Shown: positions 45,691 through 54,942, counted from the stretch's first letter. The stretch is 64,000 nucleotides of DNA from Chachezhania sediminis (GCF_009765275.1 NZ_VOPH01000005.1:248001-312000), one strand, 5' to 3'. The notes: generated from the sequence alone by a model not told the origin. Numbers and translations: made by a program.

Positions 45691-46068
45691 ATGACTGCCG
45701 CCCTTGAACACGTCAATTTCACCGTCTCGGACTGCGATGCCACCGCGGCCTGGATGTGCGACATCTTCGGCTGGAAGATCCGATGGTCCGGGCCGGCCCG
45801 CGACGGCCGAACGGTCCATGTCGGCACCGACGACGCCTATCTGGCGCTTTACACCGGCCCCGGCACGGAACCGCGCGACGGGCCGGCGCCCCGGGGCATG
45901 TCGATGATGAACCATGTCGGGGTCGTGGTCGGCGATCTCGACACGACCGAAACGCGGCTTCGCGCACATGGCTTCGAGCCCCACAACCATGACGACTATG
46001 AACCCGGCCGCCGCTTCTATTTCGACGATACCGACGGAATCGAATACGAGGTCGTCTCCTATAGCTGA
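45691..46068 (+). CDS. VOC superfamily protein (glyoxalase/bleomycin resistance-like)
   Basis: A 125-aa two-repeat VOC protein: N-terminal HVNFTVSDCDATAAWMCDIF and a second half HVGVVVGDLDTTETRLRAHG, with conserved His and Glu near the expected metal sites (e.g. DGIEYEVVSY). AGGAGG precedes the ATG by 6 nt. The gene sits downstream of a SoxR operator, so it is likely an inducible detoxification enzyme for redox-active or electrophilic compounds. The substrate is unknown. Confidence 0.85.
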   Translation: MTAALEHVNFTVSDCDATAAWMCDIFGWKIRWSGPARDGRTVHVGTDDAYLALYTGPGTEPRDGPAPRGMSMMNHVGVVVGDLDTTETRLRAHGFEPHNHDDYEPGRRFYFDDTDGIEYEVVSYS

Positions 46069-46267
46069 ACCGGTCCGAAATCGCCGGTTTACGCAGGAAA
46101 CCGGCCGGAAATCGCCCTGGTCGGGGAACGGGGGGCGCCGCTCTCCCCTTGCAAATCCCCGTCAGACTTGATCAGGTCGTTCCTGACCCAAATCCGCCCC
46201 GTCGCAGTTCCGCGGCGGGGCGCACCATTTGCGCATACAACACAGGACGCGTGGGAAGAGAGAGGGA

Positions 46268-46738
46268 ATGGAAAAGATACCGATGACCCGCAAGGGCCAC
46301 GCCGCGCTCGAGGCCGAACTGAAGCAGCTGAAATCCGTCGAACGGCCCGCCATCATCAAGGCGATCGCCGAGGCGCGCGAACATGGCGACCTGTCGGAAA
46401 ATGCCGAGTACCATTCGGCCCGCGAGAAGCAGTCTTTCATCGAGGGCCGGATCAAGGAACTGGAGGGCATCCTGAGCCTGGCCGAGGTGATCGATCCTGC
46501 CAAGCTGTCCGGTTCGATCAAGTTCGGCGCCAGGGTCACGCTGGTCGACGAGGATACGGATGAAGAGAAGACCTGGCAGATCGTCGGCGAGCACGAGGCC
46601 GATATCGAGAACGGTCTTCTGAACATCAAGTCGCCCATCGCCCGTGCCCTGATCGGCAAGGACGAAGGCGACAGCGTCGAGGTCCGCACCCCCGGGGGGC
46701 AGCGGTCCTATGAAGTCCTGAAAATCGTCTACGCCTGA
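46268..46738 (+). CDS. greA: transcription elongation factor GreA
   Basis: Rescues backtracked RNA polymerase by stimulating transcript cleavage. The 156-aa protein has the N-terminal coiled coil ([34 protein letters not shown] with the catalytic acidic tip DLSENAEY) and the C-terminal FKBP-like domain ending YEVLKIVYA. The ATG at 46268 has GAGAGG upstream and the protein begins MEKIPMT as in close relatives. Confidence 0.96.
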   Translation: MEKIPMTRKGHAALEAELKQLKSVERPAIIKAIAEAREHGDLSENAEYHSAREKQSFIEGRIKELEGILSLAEVIDPAKLSGSIKFGARVTLVDEDTDEEKTWQIVGEHEADIENGLLNIKSPIARALIGKDEGDSVEVRTPGGQRSYEVLKIVYA

Positions 46739-46754
46739 CCGGGAAGAAGGGGCC

Positions 46755-48032
46755 ATGACCGACGACGCCCCCCAGTCGACGTCACAGTCGATCTCGCAGC
46801 CGACATCGCCACGGGATTCCGCGCTGGGGATCACCGCCGCCACGACCCGCCGCGAGGTGGCGTCGTGGCGGGCGCTGGCATTCGCATTCAGCGTTCTCTG
46901 GCTGGGGCTGTGCGGCGGTTTCCTGCTGCTGACCGATGTCGCCTGGCGCGAAAGCTTTGCCGGGCTGGGTTTCGTGGTCGCCGTGCTGGCGGCCGTGATG
47001 CCGCTGGGCGGGATCTGGGTCCTGATGGCCATGGCCCGCGCACAGGAGGAGATCCGCCGCGACAGCCACAAGCTGCAGGAGGCGCTGGCCACCATTCGCC
47101 AGACCGCCATTGCCCAGCAGCAGCGCCAGTCCGCCGGCCTGGAATCGAAACTGGCGCGCAAGCTGGACGATATGATCGACCGTCTGGACCGGGTCGAGCT
47201 GATGCTGATCGAGGCGACCACGCCTGAAGACATCGCGCCGGAATTCTCCGTCGCGACGGCCCCGGCCGCGGCCCCCGCGCCGGTCGCGGTCGATGCCCCC
47301 AGCCTGCCGGCCGGGGACGACATCGCCCCCGACGAGGACGACGAGGCCATGCATGCCGCCCTGGACGCCGCCGAATCCGGCTTGCTGGCCCGCCTGACAG
47401 ACGTGTCCGATCCGGCGCCCCCCGCAGATGGGGCAGAAGACGCGCCGGAAGGCAGGTTGGACCAGCTGCCGGAAGAACCGGACGCGACGGCCCCTGCCAG
47501 AGAAACCGACGCCCTGCAAGGCGCGCTGGCCTTCGACCTGCCAGAGGTCGCAAGGCCGCCCCGCCCCGCGGCTTCGGATTACGTGCGTGCGCTGAATTTT
47601 CCGGAAACGGCGGATGACAAGGAAGGCTTCGGCGCGCTGCGACGAGCGATGCGCGACCGGCAGACGGCGCAGATGATCCAGTCGGCCGAGGACGTGCTGA
47701 CCCTTCTCAGCCAGGAAGGCGTCTACATGGACGACCTCCGCCCCGACCAGGCGCGGCCAGAAACATGGCGGCTGTTTGCAAAGGGCGTGCGCGGGCGGGC
47801 CGTGGCGGATCTGGGTGGCATCCACGACCGCGAGCTTCTGGCCCGGATCACGCTGAAGATGCGGCAGGACACGATCTTCCGCGATTCCGCGCACCATTTC
47901 CTACGCCTCTTCGACCGCGCGGCCGCCGAATTCGAACCCGGCGCCTCGGATGCCGAGATGGCGGCCTTCGGCGACACCCGTACCGCCCGCGCCTTCATGT
48001 TGCTGGCCCGCGTCGCCGGCACCTTCGATTGA
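46755..48032 (+). CDS. hypothetical membrane protein with coiled coil
   Basis: A 425-aa protein with two membrane helices (about 42-62 and 72-92) followed by a long helical/coiled-coil segment (residues 95-150, RDSHKLQEALATIRQTAIAQ) and an acidic, low-complexity middle, then a conserved-looking globular C-terminus (residues 275-425, FGALRRAMRDRQTAQMIQSA). It begins 16 nt after greA. I do not recognise a family beyond lineage-restricted membrane proteins, and no catalytic motif is evident. Confidence 0.65.
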   Translation: MTDDAPQSTSQSISQPTSPRDSALGITAATTRREVASWRALAFAFSVLWLGLCGGFLLLTDVAWRESFAGLGFVVAVLAAVMPLGGIWVLMAMARAQEEIRRDSHKLQEALATIRQTAIAQQQRQSAGLESKLARKLDDMIDRLDRVELMLIEATTPEDIAPEFSVATAPAAAPAPVAVDAPSLPAGDDIAPDEDDEAMHAALDAAESGLLARLTDVSDPAPPADGAEDAPEGRLDQLPEEPDATAPARETDALQGALAFDLPEVARPPRPAASDYVRALNFPETADDKEGFGALRRAMRDRQTAQMIQSAEDVLTLLSQEGVYMDDLRPDQARPETWRLFAKGVRGRAVADLGGIHDRELLARITLKMRQDTIFRDSAHHFLRLFDRAAAEFEPGASDAEMAAFGDTRTARAFMLLARVAGTFD

Positions 48033-48446
48033 GGTCTGAGCTCTGAGGCGCCCGGTGCGGCGACGAAGGCAAGTGATTTACCCCCCGATGGCCGGGCTGT
48101 AACTGCGCCTCTGGCCGTGGCCATAGCATGGCATCGCGGCTCTTTCCGCCTGCCAACTGCTTTACCTGCCATGGGGTTGCCGGCCCCGCGCCGGCAGCGA
48201 ATCCTGCCGACCTGCGGACAGGACCTGCCACAGCAGCCCGCGGGCCGGCCCCGCCCCCGGGCCCCCGGATCGCGCCCGGCGCGGGGCGGGGGATGCGGCA
48301 CCTATCCCCCCGGGGTGGGAGGAAGGATCCGGCCGGGGTGGACCGCGGCGCACGCGATCCGGGGGCGCGGCGATCCAGCTGCCCCGCGCGACAGGCCTTT
48401 GGAAACCGGTTAGGTTGAAATCCGGCTCCCCGAACGGATCACCCAG
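48033..48446. other. 414-nt region without a clear gene
   Basis: Very GC-rich, with several imperfect palindromes around 48230-48300. Short open frames exist, one containing a FTCHG heme-like motif at 48160-48175, but none has a ribosome site, consistent codon use or recognisable homology. It probably holds the promoter of the downstream MFS gene. Confidence 0.5.
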
Positions 48447-49805
48447 ATGCTTGCCATTCTCGCCAATCCGGTATTTGCCCGCCTTTTCTCGGCCCAGTGC
48501 ATCGCGCTGGTGGGCACCGGGCTTCTGACCGTGGCCCTTGGGCTTCTGGCCTATGACATCGCCGGGACAGGTGCGGGGGCCGTTCTGGGCACCGCCTTCG
48601 CGATCAAGATGGTGGCCTATGTCGGCCTGGCGCCCCTGGCCAATGCCGCGGCCGACCGGCTGCCGCGCAAGGCCGTGCTGATCGGCGCCGACCTGATCCG
48701 TGCCGTCGTGGCGCTGGCCCTGCCCTTTGTCGACGCGGTCTGGCAGATCTACCTGCTGATCTTCGTCCTTCAGGCGGCCTCGGCCACCTTCACGCCGACA
48801 TTCCAGGCCACCATCCCCGATCTCTTCGAATCCGAGGCCGACTATACCCGCGCCCTGTCGCTCTCGCGGCTGGCCTATGATCTGGAAAACCTGCTCAGCC
48901 CGGCGCTGGCCGGTGTGCTGTTGCTGGTGACGGGCTATCACAACCTGTTTCTGGGCACCGTCGTGGGATTCGCGGGATCCGCCCTTATGGTCGCCAGTGT
49001 GGCCCTGCCCTTGCGCAAGGCCGCGACCCGGACCCGCAGCTTTGCCGAACGCGCGACGCGCGGGCTTCGCATTTACATGGCCACGCCCCGGCTGCGGGGC
49101 CTTTTGGGCCTGTCGATGGCAGCCGCGGCGACCAGCGCCTTTGTCCTGGTCAACACCGTCGTCCTTGTGCGCGCGGGCTTCGGCGGGGCAGAAACCCAGG
49201 TCGCGGTGGCACTGGCCTGCTATGGGGCCGGGTCTATGCTGGCCGCGCTGGTGCTGCCTCAGCTCCTCGACCACATGCCCGACCGGCCCGTGATGGTGAC
49301 GGCAGGCACGGCAGTGACGCTCTGGACCGTGGTGCTGGGTCTCTGGACCTGGCTGGCGGGCCTGCCCGCCTGGCCGGTCTTCCTGGCCCTCTGGGCGCTT
49401 GGCGGGTTCCTCTATTCCGCGATCCTGACCCCCTCGGGGCGGCTGCTGCGCCGCTCCGCCCGCCCGGAGGACCGGCCGGCGCTCTTCACCGCGCAGTTCA
49501 CGCTGTCCCATGCCTGCTGGCTGATCGCCTACCCGGTTGCGGGCATCGGCGGCGAGGCTCTGGGCATGCCCGCCACGCTGCTGATTCTGGGCGCCATGGG
49601 GCTGGCAGGCGCCGTCCTGGCCCACATGACCTGGCCACCGCACGATCCCGAAAGCCTGGCCCACGATCACCCGGACCTGGCCCCCGGCCACCCGCATCTG
49701 GAAGCGGACGGCCAAGGCGGCCATCGCCATGCCTTCGTCATCGACGACGAACACCGGCGCTGGCCATCACCGCCGCGGGCACGGCGCACCGCGCCCGAGC
49801 GTTGA
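48447..49805 (+). CDS. MFS transporter with His-rich C-terminal tail
   Basis: A 452-aa permease with about twelve membrane helices, clear MFS start MLAILANPVFARLFSAQ, and the DRLPRKAVLIGADLIR loop after the second helix. The last 60 residues carry nine histidines, mostly between residues 393 and 436 (HDPESLAHDHPDLAPGHPHL), resembling the metal-binding tails of nickel- or cobalt-resistance efflux pumps such as NreB. The pattern suggests divalent metal efflux but could also be regulatory. Its stop codon is directly adjacent to that of the converging RTX gene. Confidence 0.75.
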   Translation: MLAILANPVFARLFSAQCIALVGTGLLTVALGLLAYDIAGTGAGAVLGTAFAIKMVAYVGLAPLANAAADRLPRKAVLIGADLIRAVVALALPFVDAVWQIYLLIFVLQAASATFTPTFQATIPDLFESEADYTRALSLSRLAYDLENLLSPALAGVLLLVTGYHNLFLGTVVGFAGSALMVASVALPLRKAATRTRSFAERATRGLRIYMATPRLRGLLGLSMAAAATSAFVLVNTVVLVRAGFGGAETQVAVALACYGAGSMLAALVLPQLLDHMPDRPVMVTAGTAVTLWTVVLGLWTWLAGLPAWPVFLALWALGGFLYSAILTPSGRLLRRSARPEDRPALFTAQFTLSHACWLIAYPVAGIGGEALGMPATLLILGAMGLAGAVLAHMTWPPHDPESLAHDHPDLAPGHPHLEADGQGGHRHAFVIDDEHRRWPSPPRARRTAPER

Positions 49806-51005
49806 TCAGAACAGGAAGTTGTCGGGATCCTTGACCTGATCCAGCGTCATGTCCGCGAAGAAGATAGAGACGTTGGAAAAGCTGACCTGGACGCCGTCCT
49901 CGAACGCGTCGAAGACCAGCTGGCCGAACCTGTTGGCGCCCTTCGCGATCTCCACCATGTCCAGCCCGGCCTCGAAGTCGTAGATCGAATCGGCGCCGCT
50001 GCCGGTCCTGAAGCAGAAGACGTCGCCATCGGCCCCGCCCATCAGGTTGTCGTTGCCCTTGCCGCCGTCGATAAAGTCCGCGCCGTCACCGCCGCTCACC
50101 AGGTCCTGCCCGCCATTGCCGAAGAGCTCGTCGGCGCCCTTGCCGCCGAAGACGCGGTCATTGCCCGCGTCGCCCCGGGCCTCATCGGCGCCGTTGCCGC
50201 CGAACAACTTGTCGCGACCGCCGCCACCGTCCATGTCGTCCGCGCCCTTGCCGCCGAATAGCTTGTCCTTCCTGCCGCCGCCGCTCAGATCGTCATTGCC
50301 GGCGCCCCCCTTCAGCAGGTCCTTGCCGCCTCCCCCGCTCAGCTTGTCCCGGCCGCCGCCGCCCGTCATCTCGTCGTCACCGGCCCCGCCTTCGGCCACG
50401 TCGTCGCCGCCCTTGCCGTCAAACACGTCGTCGCCATCGCCCAGGTCGACCTGATCGTCGCCGGTCGTACCGTCGAAATCGTTGTCGTCGTCCAGATCCT
50501 CGACCGCGCCGGGCAGGACCTTGACGTTCACCACGTCGAATCCGGGCGAGCCGCCCAGGGTGTCCAGGCCGACGATCCTGACCTCGTTCACGAAGCCCTT
50601 CCAGCCGATGTCTGCCAGATCGAAGGAGCTGGTCGTACCGCCGCCGGCATTGCCCAGATAGACATAGGTCCCGTCGCCGCTGCCGACCCAGACCTCCGCG
50701 TTCTCGCCATTTCCCGCGATCTCGGTGATGAAGATGTCGTCGCCTGTGCCATCGACCACCACCTCGTCCAGGAACCCGACCGAGACATGGGAGCCCTGGG
50801 GCAGCGACAGGAAGTCGACGGTCGCGTCCGGGTCGTCGCCCAGCACGACGCCCAGGCCCACCGTGACCGGGAAGGACCCGGCCAGCGTCGTTTCGTTATA
50901 GGTGCCGCCGTAAGGCGCATCGTCGATCGGTCCTGTGCCGGAATTGTGGAAATCCAGCACGACATCCGCATAGCCGAGGACCGGCGTGATCTGAAAAAGG
51001 CTCAT
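49806..51005 (-). CDS. RTX / hemolysin-type calcium-binding protein
   Basis: A 399-aa secreted protein. Residues 1-170 form a beta-sandwich-like domain of the kind seen in many surface proteins ([19 protein letters not shown], then [17 protein letters not shown]). From about 177 to 340 there are a dozen or more tandem GGxGxDxL-type nonapeptides (e.g. [20 protein letters not shown]), each binding Ca2+, and a C-terminal cap ending DPDNFLF. Such proteins have no signal peptide and leave by a type I secretion system through their C-terminus; no such exporter is seen here. GGGGAG precedes the ATG. Confidence 0.9.
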   Translation of the reverse strand: MSLFQITPVLGYADVVLDFHNSGTGPIDDAPYGGTYNETTLAGSFPVTVGLGVVLGDDPDATVDFLSLPQGSHVSVGFLDEVVVDGTGDDIFITEIAGNGENAEVWVGSGDGTYVYLGNAGGGTTSSFDLADIGWKGFVNEVRIVGLDTLGGSPGFDVVNVKVLPGAVEDLDDDNDFDGTTGDDQVDLGDGDDVFDGKGGDDVAEGGAGDDEMTGGGGRDKLSGGGGKDLLKGGAGNDDLSGGGRKDKLFGGKGADDMDGGGGRDKLFGGNGADEARGDAGNDRVFGGKGADELFGNGGQDLVSGGDGADFIDGGKGNDNLMGGADGDVFCFRTGSGADSIYDFEAGLDMVEIAKGANRFGQLVFDAFEDGVQVSFSNVSIFFADMTLDQVKDPDNFLF

Positions 51006-51150
51006 TTGTTCATTCTCCCCTCACGCCTGTCGGACCGGCGCGTTGCTGGGAAAGCGTGCCCCGATCCGCACAACCGGACAAGTCGGGAAAACCGGCCCAC
51101 GCCAGCTTTACGGCCCCGGGCGGCAGACCGGGCCGCTGCGTGCCGTGCCC

Positions 51151-53304
51151 CTAAGGCCCGAAGCTGCCGAACGGCAAGAAACGCACCGGGTCGCCCGGGC
51201 GAACATGCGCCTCTCTGTCCGGGAGTTCGACGAAACCTTCGGCCCAGCTAAGGCCGCTGACCCGGCCCGACCCTTCAGAGGCAAAGGGTTCCGCGCGTCC
51301 GTCCCGGATGCGCGCCCGCAGGTATTCGCGGCGCCCGGGCTTCTTGCGTTTCTCAAAGGCGGCCGGCACGTCGAAACCCTGCGGTTCGACCCAGCCGGCT
51401 CCGGCCAGAAGCGACAGTGCGGGGCGCGCAAAGATCAGCGCACAGGTGAAGGCCGCGACCGGGTTCCCCGGCAGGCCGAAGACCGGAACGCCCCGCCAAA
51501 GACCCAGCGCCAGCGGCCGGCCCGGCTTCATCGCGATCCGCCAGGTCTCGATCGCGCCTTCGGCCGACAAGAGCGCCGAGACATGATCCTCCTCCCCCGC
51601 CGACGCCCCGCCGGAGGTCAGGATCGCATCGACCCGCTTGCCCTTCACCGCATCAGCCAGGCAGGCGGCCAGCGCCGCGCGGTCGTCCCGCACCCGGCCC
51701 AGATCCACGGGAACATGACCAAAGCGGTCGACCAACCCCAGAAGCATGGGCCGGTTGGCGTCGTGGATGCGGTCGGCGCCGATCTCCTCCCCGGGTTCGG
51801 CCAGTTCGTCGCCGGTGGACAGGACACCCACGCGCAAGCGTCGCCTGACCGTCACCCGGCCGATCCCCACGGCCGCCAGCAGCGCCAGGTCCTGCGGCGC
51901 CAGCACACGCCCGGGACCAAGGGCCACGTGGCCTTCGGCCACGTCCTCGCCCGCCTTACGGGTATTGGCGCCGCGCTTCAGCGGGCCGTTAAACGCCACG
52001 TGCCCGGCGGACAGGGCCACGTCTTCCTCCAGCACGACGGTATCGACGCCCTCGGGGATCTGCGCGCCAGTCAGAATCCGCAGCGCCTGGCCTCGCCCGA
52101 CCCGGCCCGCATAGGGCTGCCCGGCGGCAGAGCGGCCCGGCAGCAGTTCCAGCACCTGCCCGCCGGCATTGGCACCGCCAGCAAAGCCATAGCCATCGAC
52201 CGCCGAATTCGCCGCCGGCGGATGCGACCGCCCCGCCACCGCAGGCGCGGCCAGCACGCGGCCCAGCGCATGTGTCACCGGCATGTCTTCGGTCCCCGTC
52301 ACCGCATGAAGACCCGACCGCAGTCGCGCCAGCGCCATGTCGACCGGGGTCCAGTCGACACCCGGCGGCAGGGCGAAACAGTCGTTGGTCAGCCGCGGCG
52401 GGCGGGGCAGCGCAGGCGTCCGAACCTCCAACACCTTGCGCGCAGCCGCGGCCAGGGCGGTTTCGTGGCCCAGCCCCAGGATCCAGCCTTCCTCGGGCGC
52501 GTCCAAATCTGCGATCCTCGCCAGATCCTTCGCGCCCAGCCCCGCCAGCGCCGCCGCCACGATCTGCACCTGCAGGGCGTCGCGGATAGGGGCCTGCCCG
52601 GCGGCCTCGGCGCTTGCCGTTTCCTCGGCCAGAACGTCGGACAGAAGCGAGGGCCAGATCTCCATCACCGCGACAGGGCGGGTCAGGGGCTCGAACGGCC
52701 AGACGGCCAGCGCATCGGCAAAGCGGCGGCGCAGGCGCGTCAGCACCGGCAGGCCTGTCATGACCTGCCCGCCCACGGCGCCGGCGCCCGCCATCTGCCA
52801 GCAGGTGAAGGTGCCTGTCGCCCGCGCCTCCGCCGCGCGGCGGTCGGGAAAGGGGTTGGCATAGCCGTGCTTGGTCCGCGGCAGCCCGTCGATGTCGCGA
52901 TTACGCAGCCCGTTGGCCCAGAACGGACCGCGCCCGCCGCCCAGCGCACGGTTGATCTCTCCCGCCACATCGAAGCGGGTGTTGGCCCGGGGGCTGTCGG
53001 ATATGCGGTCCTCCAGCCAGTCCCAGACAGCGAAAGGATCTGCCGAGCCGGTCAACGCCTGCGCGAAGCCTTTCGGGTAGGCGAAGGGGAAATCGAAGCC
53101 GATACACAGCCGCCGTCCCGCTTCCAGCTCCTCCGCGATCAGGTCGGCGATCCAGCGTTCCGCGAGGTCGCGGTTCCGGAAGTAAAGCGGCGTCTCGACT
53201 CCGCTGGCCGAGGCCAGGCAAATCCAGATCGCGTCCTTTCGCGGGCGCGGGCCGGTGTCGTTGCCGCCGGACCAGTCGACCATGGCGAAGGTGTCGAACC
53301 GCAT
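51151..53304 (-). CDS. molybdopterin molybdenumtransferase with N-terminal RNase H-like (DUF429-type) domain
   Basis: A 717-aa fusion. Residues about 305-717 are MoeA, inserting molybdenum into adenylated molybdopterin: SAVDGYGF near 368, VVLEEDV, LSTGDELAEPGE, TSGGASAGEEDHV and GLPGNPVAAF are all present. Residues 1-300 show acidic marks resembling DUF429 RNase H-like proteins: Asp10 (AMVDWSGG), Asp71 (CIGFDFPF), Glu215 (MEIWPS) and Asp242 (RDALQVQIVAAAL). The role of this domain is unknown. The start ATG overlaps the mobB stop by 1 nt; an adjacent TTG is unlikely. Confidence 0.85.
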   Translation of the reverse strand: MRFDTFAMVDWSGGNDTGPRPRKDAIWICLASASGVETPLYFRNRDLAERWIADLIAEELEAGRRLCIGFDFPFAYPKGFAQALTGSADPFAVWDWLEDRISDSPRANTRFDVAGEINRALGGGRGPFWANGLRNRDIDGLPRTKHGYANPFPDRRAAEARATGTFTCWQMAGAGAVGGQVMTGLPVLTRLRRRFADALAVWPFEPLTRPVAVMEIWPSLLSDVLAEETASAEAAGQAPIRDALQVQIVAAALAGLGAKDLARIADLDAPEEGWILGLGHETALAAAARKVLEVRTPALPRPPRLTNDCFALPPGVDWTPVDMALARLRSGLHAVTGTEDMPVTHALGRVLAAPAVAGRSHPPAANSAVDGYGFAGGANAGGQVLELLPGRSAAGQPYAGRVGRGQALRILTGAQIPEGVDTVVLEEDVALSAGHVAFNGPLKRGANTRKAGEDVAEGHVALGPGRVLAPQDLALLAAVGIGRVTVRRRLRVGVLSTGDELAEPGEEIGADRIHDANRPMLLGLVDRFGHVPVDLGRVRDDRAALAACLADAVKGKRVDAILTSGGASAGEEDHVSALLSAEGAIETWRIAMKPGRPLALGLWRGVPVFGLPGNPVAAFTCALIFARPALSLLAGAGWVEPQGFDVPAAFEKRKKPGRREYLRARIRDGRAEPFASEGSGRVSGLSWAEGFVELPDREAHVRPGDPVRFLPFGSFGP

Positions 53305-53795
53305 CAAAAGCCAGCCTCGGCCAGGATGAAATCGGCAATCGCGCGGGTATCGTCCAGGGCGAAGACCGGCCGGTCCAGGTCCAGCGCCACGTCGCTGGCC
53401 ACGGCGCGGACCGACGGGTCGCCGGGGGCGATCAGGGCATGGCCGGCCTCGGCCCGGAACGCCTCGACCTTCGGATGGGGCTCGCGCTTGAAGCCTTCGA
53501 CCAGCACCAGGTCCACGGGTCGCATCCGGCCCAGCAGTTCCGTCAGCGTGGGTTCGGGCGCGCCGCGCAGTTCGGCCATCAGGGCAAAACGGTCGGCGCC
53601 TGCCACCAGAACCTCGGCCGCGCCGGCCTGGCGGTGGCGGTAGGAATCCCGCCCGGGCTGGTCGACGTCGAAGGCGTGATGCGCATGCTTGACGGTCGAC
53701 ACGGTCAGCCCGCGGCCCGCGATTTCGGTCACCAGGCGGGTGACGAGCCCGGTCTTGCCGACATTCTTCCAGCCGGTGACACCCCAGACCTTCAT
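53304..53795 (-). CDS. mobB: molybdopterin-guanine dinucleotide biosynthesis adaptor protein MobB
   Basis: GTP-binding partner of MobA. The 163-aa protein has a P-loop GWKNVGKTGLVTRLV near the N-terminus, TVKHAHHAFDVDQPGRDSYRHRQAGA, and LVEGFKREPHPKVE, all family marks. It overlaps mobA by 4 nt (ATGA) upstream and moeA by 1 nt (TGATG) downstream. Confidence 0.94.
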   Translation of the reverse strand: MKVWGVTGWKNVGKTGLVTRLVTEIAGRGLTVSTVKHAHHAFDVDQPGRDSYRHRQAGAAEVLVAGADRFALMAELRGAPEPTLTELLGRMRPVDLVLVEGFKREPHPKVEAFRAEAGHALIAPGDPSVRAVASDVALDLDRPVFALDDTRAIADFILAEAGF

Positions 53796-54409
53796 GCCAT
53801 CACCTCCAACATCTCCTCTGCCCGGGCCAGGTCTTCGGGCGTGTTGACGTTGAAGAACGGATCATAGCTGCCGCCGGAAAAGACCGCCGTCGCCGCGTTG
53901 TGCGCATCCGTCCACAGCACGACCTTGCGCAAGCCCCCTTCCAGCGCCGTCCGCAGGTCGTGACGCAGGGCGACGGGCCAGAGGCCGAAAGTCGGATGCC
54001 GCGACATGCCACGTTCGGGGTCCGGCGTGGCGGCCAGGGCAAGGGGCACGTCCATGTCAGAACTGACATCGACCAGCCGCGCGACCAGATCGCCCGGAAA
54101 GAACGGGGTGTCCGCGGCGGCGGTCACGATGGCCTCTGCCCCCTGCCCCGCAGCCCAGTCGAGCCCCGCCAGAACCCCCGCCAGCGGCCCGGGATAATCG
54201 GGCAGCGAATCCGGGATCACCGGCAGGCCCAGACCCGCGAACCGGCCCGAATCGCCATTGGCGTTCAGCGCCAGGCCGGAGACCTGCGGCCCCAGCCGGG
54301 CGATCACGCGGTCCAGCAGGGTGCCATCGCCCAGCGGCAGAAACCCCTTGTCCCCGCCCCCCATGCGCCGCGCCTGTCCGCCGGCCAGGATGATGCCCGG
54401 AATCGTCAT
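53792..54409 (-). CDS. mobA: molybdenum cofactor guanylyltransferase MobA
   Basis: Attaches GMP to molybdopterin to make the guanine dinucleotide cofactor used by DMSO-reductase-family enzymes. The 205-aa protein has ILAGGQARRMGGGDKGFLPL (nucleotide-binding loop and catalytic Lys), PDYPGPLAGVLAGLDW, AADTPFFPGDL and HPTFGLWPV. Its ATG at 54409 overlaps the previous gene by 4 nt and its stop overlaps mobB by 4 nt. Confidence 0.95.
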   Translation of the reverse strand: MTIPGIILAGGQARRMGGGDKGFLPLGDGTLLDRVIARLGPQVSGLALNANGDSGRFAGLGLPVIPDSLPDYPGPLAGVLAGLDWAAGQGAEAIVTAAADTPFFPGDLVARLVDVSSDMDVPLALAATPDPERGMSRHPTFGLWPVALRHDLRTALEGGLRKVVLWTDAHNAATAVFSGGSYDPFFNVNTPEDLARAEEMLEVMA

Positions 54410-54942
54410 GTGCGGGACGCCGCGTACCAACTGACGATCTGACGGCGCAGATCGGCGACGTCTCCGACCTGGGCCAGAAGCCGGTCCGGAATCGCATATC
54501 CCACCGCGCCAACACGCAAAACGATCATGCGCTTTGCTTCTACAAGGTCGTCGCAATCGGCCCAAGCGTTGAACGCTTTGCTGCGCCCGTTGGTCATGGA
54601 CAGGCCCTGACTGTCGATCGCCATGCGCCATGCCCCATCGTCCACGACTTTTGTCGTCACAGCCAAGCGACGCCTTTCGTTCCGTTGGATCAGCACGACC
54701 AGAATCCCACCGATCACGAGGCTCAGAAGCAACCATTCCCTGGCATTGGCCTCCGGGGTCGCTCCCGCCGCGGTGATAATGAAATAGCCGGCAAGGAAGG
54801 GAAGAACCCCAATTCCGACGCTCACGCTGGCCTGTTGGGCGATCCACCCGATCCGCGCGCCGCCGGAATAGATCGACCTCGAAACCGCCTGCCCGCCGGT
54901 CTTCACTTCGGCCTTGGTCAACCGGTACCCGAATTCAATCAT
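54406..54942 (-). CDS. YcxB-like membrane protein within the molybdenum-cofactor operon
   Basis: A 178-aa protein starting MIEFGYRLTKAEVKTGGQA, with two membrane helices near residues 38-58 and 68-84 (VSVGIGVLPFLAGYFIITAA) and a C-terminal cytoplasmic beta-rich half containing ADCDDLVEAKRMIVLRVG. This layout resembles the YcxB-like family, whose function is unknown. It is embedded between fdhD and mobA with 4-nt overlaps on both sides, strong evidence of coupled expression; a link to formate dehydrogenase or cofactor delivery is inferred. Confidence 0.72.
   Translation of the reverse strand: MIEFGYRLTKAEVKTGGQAVSRSIYSGGARIGWIAQQASVSVGIGVLPFLAGYFIITAAGATPEANAREWLLLSLVIGGILVVLIQRNERRRLAVTTKVVDDGAWRMAIDSQGLSMTNGRSKAFNAWADCDDLVEAKRMIVLRVGAVGYAIPDRLLAQVGDVADLRRQIVSWYAASRT

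Noticed and set aside
48128-48418. A short plus-strand frame with a CFTCHG motif that looks like a heme c-binding site.
   Set aside because: Only one CxxCH, no signal peptide, no ribosome site, and the rest of the translation is Pro/Arg/Gly-rich as expected for random GC-rich DNA.
51043-53643. An 866-codon plus-strand frame opposite moeA and mobB.
   Set aside because: It is Arg- and Gln-rich low-quality protein sequence antisense to genes with clear motifs and coupled starts.
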